64,000 nt of DNA from Acidovorax temperans (GTDB lineage: Bacteria; Pseudomonadota; Gammaproteobacteria; Burkholderiales; Burkholderiaceae_C). The notes below the pieces were generated by a model. The model ran no database searches, was not told the origin of the DNA, and was given only the letters and a program-made list of their open reading frames with translations. Position 1 is the first letter of the stretch. Each line of letters opens with the position of its first letter. The stretch is taken from contig NZ_VFPV01000003.1 of the NCBI RefSeq assembly GCF_006716905.1, positions 124,001 through 188,000 of the forward strand, in the 5' to 3' direction. Shown piece after piece: positions 57,243 through 64,000 of the stretch. The translations under genes were made by a program, and so were the position numbers.

Positions 57243-58919
57243 ATGCTGCGCTCCGTTCTCCGATCCTGGCTCCCGTTTTTGTCCTGGCCTCGGCCATCTG
57301 CCTCTTTGCTGCGTGGTGAGTTCCTGGCAGGTATGACGGTGGGCTTGATGCTGGTGCCCCAAGGGGTGGCCTATGCTGCGCTGGCGGGTATGCCGCTGAT
57401 CACCGGCATTTACGCATCGCTGCTGCCCGCCCTGGTGGCTGTGCTGTTCAGCTCCTCCACCCGCCTTGGCGTGGGCCCCACGGCGCTGACCAGTCTGCTC
57501 ATCGGGGCTTCGCTCACGGGTCTTGCCGAGCCGGGCAGCGCTCAGTGGGTTCAGATGGCGGTGTGGATTGCGCTGCTGTCAGGTGCCTTGCAGTGCGTGA
57601 TGGGGCTGGCCCGGTTTGGCTGGGTGGTGAACATCGTCACGTCGCCGGTGCTCAACGGCTTTACCCAAGCGGCGGCGTTGTTGATCCTGGCTTCTCAGCT
57701 AGGGGCCCTCACGGGGCTTCGGTCGAACTGGGGGGCGTTGCTGGCCACCCCGTCCTTAGGGCTTTTTGACCTGGCTGCGCTGGCCTTTGGTGTCGGTAGC
57801 GTGGGGGCGCTGCTTCTGGCCAAAAAGCTGAAGCCGACGTTTCCCGCCGCCATCGCCGTGGTGGGTGCTACAGGCGCCATCAGCTGGGCCACCGGTTATG
57901 CCGATGCGGGCGGCGCGGTGGTGGGGCATCTGCCCCAAGGCCTGCCAACGCTGCATTGGCCCGGCTGGCTGCCCTGGTCTGACCTGGCCTCACTGCTGAT
58001 GCCGGTGCTGGTCGTGACACTGGTGAGCTTTCTGGAGACTGCTTCCAGCGCCAAGGTGGAAAGCCAGCGCTCGAGCGAGCGCTGGAACGAAAACCAGGAC
58101 CTGATCGGCCAGGGTCTGTCCAAAATCAGCAGCGGTCTGTGCGGCAGCTTCGCCACCAGCGCATCCTTTTCGCGCTCTGCCATCAACCTGTATGCGGGCG
58201 CACAAACGGGTTGGGCCACGGTGTTTTCGATTGGCGTGGTGCTGGTGGTGCTGCTGTGGCTCACACCTGCGCTGTACTACGTGCCTACCTCGGCGCTGGC
58301 AGCGATTGTGGTCACCGCGGTGTTCAGCCTCATCAAGCCCTCTTCCATCACCCGGCTCTGGCGTGTGTCGCGTGTTGAGTCGTTGATTGCCATCGTCACG
58401 TTCGGCCTCACCCTGGCCACTGCGCCACGCATGTACTGGGGGGGGCTGGCGGGCTTGCTGATGAACCTGTGCCATTTTCTGTACCAGCGTCTGCACCCGC
58501 GCATCATTGAAGTAGGCCTGCACCCGGACGGAAGCCTGCGTGATCGGCACCTTTGGGGCCTGGAGCCACTGGCGCCGCACGTGCTGGCCCTGCGCATGGA
58601 TGCCGAACTCGACTTTGCCTCGGCCAGCGCGCTGGAACAAAGGGTGGCGCAAGACCTTGGCGCGCACCCCGACGTCAGGCACCTGTGCCTCCTGGCCCAG
58701 CCCATCAATCGCATCGACGTGACGGGCCTGGAGGTATTTGCCCAACTGCACGCGCTGATGCTGGCCCGCGGCGGCTGTCTGCATGTGAGCGGGCTCAAAC
58801 TGCCGGTGGAAACAGCGCTGCGCAAAGCGGGGGTTCTGCCCGCTGCGGCAGGTCTGATCACCTACCGTACGGACACCGAAGCGCTTGTAGCCTTGCAGCA
58901 GCTGCCGAGTGGCCGCTAA
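57243..58919 (+). CDS. SulP-family anion transporter with STAS domain
   Basis: 558 residues from ATG 57243. Membrane domain with 10 or more helices starts LLRGEFLAGMTVGLMLVPQGVAYAALAGMPLITGIYASLLPALVAVLFSSSTRLGVGPTALTSLL; ESQRSSERWNENQDLIGQGLSKISSGLCGSFATSASFSRSAINLYAGAQTG is the family core. A C-terminal STAS domain (ALRMDAELDFASASALEQRV ... INRIDVTGLEVFAQLHALM) is present. Carries sulfate or bicarbonate; substrate undecided. Confidence 0.92.
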   Translation: MLRSVLRSWLPFLSWPRPSASLLRGEFLAGMTVGLMLVPQGVAYAALAGMPLITGIYASLLPALVAVLFSSSTRLGVGPTALTSLLIGASLTGLAEPGSAQWVQMAVWIALLSGALQCVMGLARFGWVVNIVTSPVLNGFTQAAALLILASQLGALTGLRSNWGALLATPSLGLFDLAALAFGVGSVGALLLAKKLKPTFPAAIAVVGATGAISWATGYADAGGAVVGHLPQGLPTLHWPGWLPWSDLASLLMPVLVVTLVSFLETASSAKVESQRSSERWNENQDLIGQGLSKISSGLCGSFATSASFSRSAINLYAGAQTGWATVFSIGVVLVVLLWLTPALYYVPTSALAAIVVTAVFSLIKPSSITRLWRVSRVESLIAIVTFGLTLATAPRMYWGGLAGLLMNLCHFLYQRLHPRIIEVGLHPDGSLRDRHLWGLEPLAPHVLALRMDAELDFASASALEQRVAQDLGAHPDVRHLCLLAQPINRIDVTGLEVFAQLHALMLARGGCLHVSGLKLPVETALRKAGVLPAAAGLITYRTDTEALVALQQLPSGR

Positions 58920-58998
58920 CCCCGTTACCCACGCCCTGATTGCGTTAGGCAAGGCTTGCCCGCTGCTACACTTGAACCAACTTTAGAAGCAACCATTT

Positions 58999-59775
58999 GT
59001 GTCTGATTCGGCGGCCCCTTACCTTGTAGACCTGCGTGATCTGCGCCTGGACACTGCCCACGCCCTGGTCTCCCAGGTCAACGGCAGCGGGCCAGCTACC
59101 GCCTCCGACTACGCCCACCCACGGCAGTACCTGCAAGGCCTGATTGACGGGCTGTGCGAGCTTTCCCTGAAAGACCCTCTGACAGGCTTGGCCAACCGCA
59201 GGCATTTTCGCGCGGTGTTGGAACGAGAAATTGACCGGGTGACACGCTCTGGCGAAGCGGCCCTGCTGCTGATGCTGGACATCGACCACTTCAAGAAGGT
59301 GAACGATGTACACGGACACTCTGCGGGTGACATGGTGCTGCAATCGGTAGCGCGCACCCTGAGCGCCTGTGTGCGTCCTATGGACACCTTGGCCCGCTAC
59401 GGCGGTGAAGAGTTTGCCGTGGTGCTCCCTGCCTGCCAGTCGGCTTTTGGGCACGTGGTTGCCGAGCGTATCCGCCGTGCCGTGGCCAATACGCCAATTC
59501 GAATTTCTCCCTCGGTCGAGCTGAATGTCACCGTGAGCATTGGCGGCGCATTTGCGCTGCAATGGATCCGCTCTACCACTCTGCTGTGGATTGATCGGGC
59601 TGACAATCAGCTCTATCAGGCAAAATCTCTAGGACGCAACCGCGTGAGCATCGAGGAGCAGCCCGACAGCACCGTCAGTGCTGAAGAAAAGAGCTTGTTG
59701 TTTGGCCCGCTGTATTCTCCTTCGGGCTGGGGCGATCTACCGCCCCCGCTGGATGCAACAGGCAGCGCCTACTGA
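58999..59775 (+). CDS. GGDEF diguanylate cyclase
   Basis: 258 residues from GTG 58999. A short N-terminal region of about 50 residues with no recognised sensor is followed by a GGDEF domain (DPLTGLANRRHFRAVLEREI, LDIDHFKKVNDVHGHSAGD, active site RYGGEEFAVVLP). The RxxD inhibitory site (RPMD) lies five residues before GGEEF, so product inhibition is likely. Makes cyclic di-GMP. Seven bp before the MinD-like gene. Confidence 0.9.
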   Translation: MSDSAAPYLVDLRDLRLDTAHALVSQVNGSGPATASDYAHPRQYLQGLIDGLCELSLKDPLTGLANRRHFRAVLEREIDRVTRSGEAALLLMLDIDHFKKVNDVHGHSAGDMVLQSVARTLSACVRPMDTLARYGGEEFAVVLPACQSAFGHVVAERIRRAVANTPIRISPSVELNVTVSIGGAFALQWIRSTTLLWIDRADNQLYQAKSLGRNRVSIEEQPDSTVSAEEKSLLFGPLYSPSGWGDLPPPLDATGSAY

Positions 59776-59782
59776 AAGTTAG

Positions 59783-60628
59783 ATGATGAGCGACGCGCTG
59801 TCCCCCCAACCCATGACGCCCAACGCAGCGCCCGTGCAGGCAGTCCCTGCCACGGGAGCGCGCATCATTGCCATCACAAGTGGCAAAGGTGGCGTCGGAA
59901 AAACCTTTGTTTCAGCCAACCTCGCGGCGGCGTTGACCCGCAGAGGCCAGCGCGTCTTGGTGTTGGACGCTGACCTCGGCCTCGCCAACCTGGACGTGGT
60001 GCTCAACCTGCACCCCAAGATCACGCTGCACGACGTGTTCACGGGCAAGGCACGACTGGAAGACGCCATCATCAAAGCCCCTGGCGGGTTTTCGGTGCTG
60101 CTGGCGGGCTCGGGCATGGTCGAGTACTCGCGCCTCACCCCCGAGGTGCGCAACCAGTTCCTGAGCGTCATCCAGGCGTTGACACCCCAATACGACGTGG
60201 TGCTGCTGGACACCGGCGCTGGCATTTCCGACGTTGTGCTCTTTTCCGTGTCGTTGGCTTCTGAAGTGCTGATCGTGGCAACGCCCGAGCCCACCTCGCT
60301 GACAGACGCCTACGCCGCCATCAAGGTGCTGGCCATGCAGCAACAGCGCCAGCATGTGCGCATGGTCATCAACCAGGCGGCGCGTCCGGGTGACGGGCGG
60401 GCCATTACCAGCCAGTTGCAGCAGGTGCTCGACCGCTTCGTCAGCACCCAATCGGGCCGCCCCGTGCGCTTGATCCACATGGGCGACATTCCTGCCGACC
60501 CATCAGTGCGTGATGCGGTGATGCGCCGCCAGCTCTTGCTGGTGAACACGCCCGGCTGCCCTGCGGCGCTTGCCATTTCGCAGCTGGCGAACAAGATCGA
60601 GACAGCGCTGCTGACCCCCACGGCATAA
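59783..60628 (+). CDS. MinD/FleN-like P-loop ATPase
   Basis: 281 residues from ATG 59783 (or ATG 59786). Deviant Walker [21 protein letters not shown], switch [15 protein letters not shown], Walker [12 protein letters not shown]. Similar to FleN/YlxH ATPases that set flagellar number, but no flagellar genes are in the window and the membrane-targeting C-terminal helix of MinD is not obvious. Probable operon with the GGDEF gene, which suggests a link to c-di-GMP-controlled surface behaviour (inference). Confidence 0.87.
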   Translation: MMSDALSPQPMTPNAAPVQAVPATGARIIAITSGKGGVGKTFVSANLAAALTRRGQRVLVLDADLGLANLDVVLNLHPKITLHDVFTGKARLEDAIIKAPGGFSVLLAGSGMVEYSRLTPEVRNQFLSVIQALTPQYDVVLLDTGAGISDVVLFSVSLASEVLIVATPEPTSLTDAYAAIKVLAMQQQRQHVRMVINQAARPGDGRAITSQLQQVLDRFVSTQSGRPVRLIHMGDIPADPSVRDAVMRRQLLLVNTPGCPAALAISQLANKIETALLTPTA

Positions 60629-60758
60629 TTCTCGCCGTGCTTACCTGCCAGGGCGGGCTTCGTGCCCCGCGCCCGGCTCTTTGGGCGGCCAGCGCTTTCG
60701 ACAACCAATCACCGGTTTCGGCAGAGCCGCCGCTCAGCCTGTTTACCCCCTTCCCGCC

Positions 60759-61532
60759 GTGACGTCCGTACTCAATATTTCCTGCTACAAATTCGTGCCC
60801 CTGCCTGACGCAGCCGAGTTGCGTGAACGGCTCCACGCGCAAGCAGTGGCTGCGGGCCTGAAGGGCACGATCTTGCTGGCCGAAGAAGGCATCAACTTCT
60901 TTTTGGCGGGCACCGCCCAAGCAGTGCGGGGCTTTGTGGACGGCATGCGGGTGGACGAGCGCTTTGCCGACCTGGAGCCCAAGGAGAGTTGGTCCGACAC
61001 GGTGCCATTTCGCAAGATGCTGATCAAGGTCAAGCGCGAGATCATCCGCATGGACCACCCCACCATCCGCCCGGCGCAGGGGCGTGCCCCGTCGGTGGAG
61101 CCAGCCACGCTGCACCGCTGGCTAGAACAAGGCCATGACGATGCCGGCCGTGAGGTGGTGACCCTGGATACGCGTAACGCATTCGAGGTGGACGCCGGGA
61201 CATTCGCCGATGCGATTGACTGGCGCATTGCCAAGTTCACGGAGTTTCCTGACGCCTTTCGCGCGCACAAGGCAGAGCTGCAGGACAAAACCGTGGTGAG
61301 CTTCTGCACCGGGGGCATCCGCTGCGAAAAGGCGGCCATCCTGATGCGGGAAGAAGGCCTGGAGCATGTTTACCAGCTTGAAGGCGGCATCCTCAAATAC
61401 TTTGAACACACCGATGGAGCGCACTACCACGGCGGCTGCTTTGTGTTTGACGAGCGCACCGTGCTGGCGCCCGATCTTTCTGCACAGCCATCTGCCAAGG
61501 CTGGCGACGAAGATGCCGGTGCATCCAGTTGA
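60759..61532 (+). CDS. trhO: tRNA uridine(34) hydroxylase (rhodanese family)
   Basis: 257 residues from GTG 60759 ([17 protein letters not shown]). N-terminal ferredoxin-like domain with [16 protein letters not shown], then a rhodanese domain with active-site loop [12 protein letters not shown] (Cys). Corresponds to YceA/TrhO, which hydroxylates wobble uridine of tRNA. The GTG start is chosen because homology begins there. Confidence 0.92.
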   Translation: MTSVLNISCYKFVPLPDAAELRERLHAQAVAAGLKGTILLAEEGINFFLAGTAQAVRGFVDGMRVDERFADLEPKESWSDTVPFRKMLIKVKREIIRMDHPTIRPAQGRAPSVEPATLHRWLEQGHDDAGREVVTLDTRNAFEVDAGTFADAIDWRIAKFTEFPDAFRAHKAELQDKTVVSFCTGGIRCEKAAILMREEGLEHVYQLEGGILKYFEHTDGAHYHGGCFVFDERTVLAPDLSAQPSAKAGDEDAGASS

Positions 61533-61535
61533 ATT

Positions 61536-61590
61536 TGCTATCAAAAAGTGAGCTGCTTGCGCTTGTCAAATAAGCGCCAGAGCCACTTTT
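61536..61590. repeat. Dispersed short palindromic repeat
   Basis: GCTATCAAAAAGTGAGCTGCTTGCGCTTGTCAAATAAGCGCCAGAGCCACTTTT between the convergent trhO and pirin genes; the stem may act as a terminator for both. Confidence 0.85.
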
Positions 61591-61603
61591 AACTCAAACC
61601 CTG

Positions 61604-62491
61604 TCAGGGCTTGAAACGGCGCTCGGGCAGCGGTATGGACTCTGTCTCGCCCGGCACATGGCCCATGCGCTGGGCCTCCCAGTCGTCGGCTGCCTGAACG
61701 ATGCGTTCTTTGCGGGTGGAGACAAAGTTCCACCAGATGTGCAGGCGCTGGAGCAAAGCGTCGCCGCCTACCAGCATGCAGCGCACGGCGCTGTCTCCCG
61801 CACGCAGCAGCATGGCGTGGCCTGTGGGCAGCACCGTCAACGTCTGGGCGGCCAGCGTGACGCCGTCCAGGGTGACAGCAGCATCCACGGTGTACAAGCC
61901 CGCCTCTTGTGCCAAGGCCGCAGGCAACGCAAGCGCCCCACCGGCAGGCAGCTGGATATCCAGGTACAGAGCCGGCGCCAGGCTGACAACCGGGGACTGC
62001 TGCCCCCACGCCTGGCCGATGAGCACACGCACCGTGGCATCGCCCACTTGCAGCTGCGGTATGGCATCTGCGGGGGTGTGCACAAAGCTGGGCTCCGCCT
62101 CCTCTGCCTCTACCGGCAACGCCGCCCACAGCTGAATACCGTGGTTCACATAGCTTGTCTGCGCCAGCGTTTGGGGGCGACGCTCGGAGTGGACGATGCC
62201 TTTGGCGGCCGTCATCCAGTTGATGGCGCCTGGCTCGATTTGCTGCACCGAGCCCAGACTGTCGCGGTGCATGATGGCGCCCGAGAACAGGTAGGTCACC
62301 GTGGCCAGGCCAATGTGCGGGTGCGGGCGCACATCGTGCTGTGACTCGGGCGTGACGGTGACCGGGCCAAAGTGATCAAAGAACAGAAACGGCCCGACGG
62401 ATTGGCGCCCCATGGCAGGCAACAGCCTGCGCACCTTGAACCCGCCGCCCAGGTCTTTGTCGTGCGCCGTGATGGTTTGCATGGCTGCCAT
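61604..62491 (-). CDS. Pirin-family protein
   Basis: 295 residues. A double cupin fold with metal-binding His in FLFFDHFGPVT, DVRPHPHIGLATVTYLFSGAIMHRDSLG, and NWMTAAKGIVHSERRP. Likely quercetin 2,3-dioxygenase-like or redox-regulatory. Longer C-terminus than the second pirin at 63166. Same strand as the flavodoxin gene upstream; probable operon. Confidence 0.9.
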   Translation of the reverse strand: MAAMQTITAHDKDLGGGFKVRRLLPAMGRQSVGPFLFFDHFGPVTVTPESQHDVRPHPHIGLATVTYLFSGAIMHRDSLGSVQQIEPGAINWMTAAKGIVHSERRPQTLAQTSYVNHGIQLWAALPVEAEEAEPSFVHTPADAIPQLQVGDATVRVLIGQAWGQQSPVVSLAPALYLDIQLPAGGALALPAALAQEAGLYTVDAAVTLDGVTLAAQTLTVLPTGHAMLLRAGDSAVRCMLVGGDALLQRLHIWWNFVSTRKERIVQAADDWEAQRMGHVPGETESIPLPERRFKP

Positions 62492-62557
62492 GGTGTTTGC
62501 CCTTTCTGTAGTGGCCCTGCCCCCATCCAGCGCCAGGGCAGATCAAGCCGGGGAGCG

Positions 62558-63112
62558 TCAGCCCTTGAGGCGCGCCGTGATGTCGGCCACCCGCTTGCCG
62601 TAGAGCTTGGCGGTGTCCAGGTCGCCCTGGGGAATTTCTGCCACCGACGCGTCAGATGGCGACTGCACCAGCAAGCCCACCGAGCCACCCAGGTTGTTCA
62701 CATCGCTGCGCGTGGCGGCCTTGCTGTTGCTGGGCAACATGCCCAAGCTTACCCATACGCCACCGTGCTGCGACGCCAAGGTTTGCAGCGCAATCAGCGT
62801 GACCTGCTTGTCGCCGCTGAGGCTGGCGCTGTTGGTAAAGCCACCAAACACCTTGTCTTGCCAAGCGCGAGAAAACCACGCTTTGGATGACGCATCGGCA
62901 AACTTCTTGAACTGCCAGCTGGGGCCGCCCATGTAGGTGGGTGTGCCGAAGATGATGGCATCTGCGGCGTTGAGCGTTTCCCAGCCGCCTTCGGGCAGGT
63001 TGCCTTCGGCGTCAATCGCCAGCAACTGGGCATTTGCGCCATCGGCCACTTGCTGGGCGACGCGCTGGGTGTGGCCGTAGCCAGAGTGGTAAACCACCAC
63101 GATTTGGGACAT
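62558..63112 (-). CDS. Flavodoxin-family NAD(P)H:quinone oxidoreductase (WrbA-like)
   Basis: 184 residues. FMN-binding loop VVYHSGYGHTQRVAQQVADGA and FGTPTYMGGPSWQFKKFADASSKAW, typical of flavodoxin_1/WrbA-type reductases. Reduces quinones by two electrons. It sits between two pirin genes on the same strand. Confidence 0.9.
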   Translation of the reverse strand: MSQIVVVYHSGYGHTQRVAQQVADGANAQLLAIDAEGNLPEGGWETLNAADAIIFGTPTYMGGPSWQFKKFADASSKAWFSRAWQDKVFGGFTNSASLSGDKQVTLIALQTLASQHGGVWVSLGMLPSNSKAATRSDVNNLGGSVGLLVQSPSDASVAEIPQGDLDTAKLYGKRVADITARLKG

Positions 63113-63165
63113 CAGAAACTCCTTAAATCAACAGACCAATGTAAACAGACTAAAAAGACGAGCGA

Positions 63166-63867
63166 TCAGTTCGCCAGATCAAACACCAGCACTTCCGCAT
63201 CCTGCCCGCCAGACAGCGAGACCTGCGTTTCATTTTCCAGCATCGCGGCGTCGCCCGCCTTCAGGCATTCGCCATTGACCATGACGTTACCGCGCACCAG
63301 TTGCACATAGCCCTTGCGCCCTGGCTGCATGGGCAAGGTGGCCGTCTCGTCACCGCTCAGCAAGCCAGCGTAAATAGCCGCATCGGCATGGATCAACACC
63401 GAGCCTTGCGCCCCATCGGGCGATGCCACGAGGCGCAGCTTGCCGCGCTTCTCGGCATCGGTGAAGCTCTTTTGCTCGTAGCTGGGTGCAATGCCGCGCA
63501 CATTGGGCTCGATCCAGATTTGCAGAAAGTGCGTGGTCTGCCCGGCTGCGTGGTTGAACTCGCTGTGCATCACGCCCGTGCCTGCACTCATGCGCTGCAC
63601 GTCCCCGGGCGGAATGCCCTTGACGTTGCCCATGCTGTCCTTGTGGGCCAGTTCACCCGACAGCACGTAGCTGATGATCTCCATGTCGCGGTGGCCATGG
63701 GTGCCAAAGCCGGTGCCGGGCGCAATGCGGTCTTCGTTGATGACACGCAGGTTGCCAAAGCCCATGTGGCGGGGGTCGTAGTAGCCGGCAAAAGAGAAGC
63801 TGTGGAAGGACTGCAGCCAGCCATGATCGGCATAGCCCCGGTCTTGTGATTTGCGAATCGTCAGCAT
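63166..63867 (-). CDS. Pirin-family protein (YhhW-like)
   Basis: 233 residues from ATG 63867 (MLTIRKSQDRGYADHGWLQSFHSFSFAGYYDPRHMGFG). Metal-binding His in GFGTHGHRDMEIISYVLSGELAHKDSMG and MSAGTGVMHSEFNH. Resembles E. coli YhhW quercetinase. First gene of the pirin-flavodoxin-pirin set. Confidence 0.92.
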   Translation of the reverse strand: MLTIRKSQDRGYADHGWLQSFHSFSFAGYYDPRHMGFGNLRVINEDRIAPGTGFGTHGHRDMEIISYVLSGELAHKDSMGNVKGIPPGDVQRMSAGTGVMHSEFNHAAGQTTHFLQIWIEPNVRGIAPSYEQKSFTDAEKRGKLRLVASPDGAQGSVLIHADAAIYAGLLSGDETATLPMQPGRKGYVQLVRGNVMVNGECLKAGDAAMLENETQVSLSGGQDAEVLVFDLAN

Positions 63868-63973
63868 GGTGATTGCTCCTTTCAATGCCTCCACTGTAGG
63901 ACGCGCGGGGCTTGCACAGGCTCTGTCCGATTGATGGCATCATTCAAAACGCTTGAACAAAAATGAGCCGACC

Positions 63974-64000
63974 ATGCAAAACGCTCGCGACGTCCTCACG
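63974..64000 (+). CDS. Start of a divergent gene, cut by the window edge
   Basis: ATG 63974 opens MQNARDVLT and runs off the window. The position, divergent from a pirin gene, would fit a regulator (often LysR type), but nine codons are not enough to identify it. An alternative ATG at 63963 is in another frame. Confidence 0.3.

Overview
The window is GC-rich DNA from a betaproteobacterium of the Comamonadaceae (Acidovorax-like). The evidence is the codon use, the aceE-aceF-lpdA order with lipoyl domains on both AceF and LpdA, a complete isc cluster next to dnaQ, and a family of short palindromic repeats with the core AGCTGCTTGCGCTTG...AAGCGC scattered between and inside genes. Species cannot be fixed from the sequence alone.

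Accessory left part (1-10.8 kb): an IS91-like rolling-circle element, an IS1595-family IS inserted upstream of its transposase, and the end of lpdA occur twice as direct repeats about 9,039 bp apart (1-1964 and 9039-11003). Between the repeats lies a broken second pyruvate dehydrogenase segment: lpdA with a nonsense codon, and an aceF catalytic domain fused to an AAA-ATPase fragment. It is followed by an IS630 transposase fragment, a frameshifted and truncated cytosine-C5 methyltransferase, and one intact porin gene. The IS1595 copies point in opposite directions at the two repeats although both have the same 8-bp target duplication. With that duplication collapsed, the site is a perfect CTGT-N8-ACAG palindrome resembling a LexA operator.

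Core metabolism (10.9-26.3 kb): the intact aceE-aceF-lpdA operon reads leftward. A FixL/FixJ-like two-component pair diverges from it, followed by folD, an M3 oligopeptidase, a DUF4124/glutaredoxin protein, rpiA and pyrD. A 106-bp non-autonomous element (MITE) with 24/26-matching inverted ends and an 8-bp target duplication sits in the T-tract of the terminator after the fixJ-like gene.

26.3-40.2 kb: a YqjK/YqjE/DUF883 membrane trio, an FAD oxidoreductase, a histone-deacetylase-like hydrolase, two identical tRNA-Val(CAC) genes, dnaQ, the isc operon (iscR-iscS-iscU-iscA, an intrinsic terminator, hscB-hscA-fdx), uvrB and an aromatic aminotransferase.

40.2-64 kb: housekeeping and conserved hypothetical genes with several decayed ones: a 5'-truncated extradiol dioxygenase, a GNAT gene with an internal deletion and a frameshifted yjfB-like gene. 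Intact genes include a CaiB-type CoA transferase, a YgiQ radical-SAM protein carrying a repeat-derived insertion, YigZ, two FAD enzymes, a DUF6150-like repeat protein, a split chromate transporter, rlmB, a divergent lolD-like/tesA pair, metC, a BON lipoprotein, a SulP transporter, a GGDEF/MinD-like pair, trhO, and a pirin-flavodoxin-pirin cluster. No CRISPR array, rRNA or clear defence system was seen. The most unusual material is the IS-bounded duplicated segment and the MITE.
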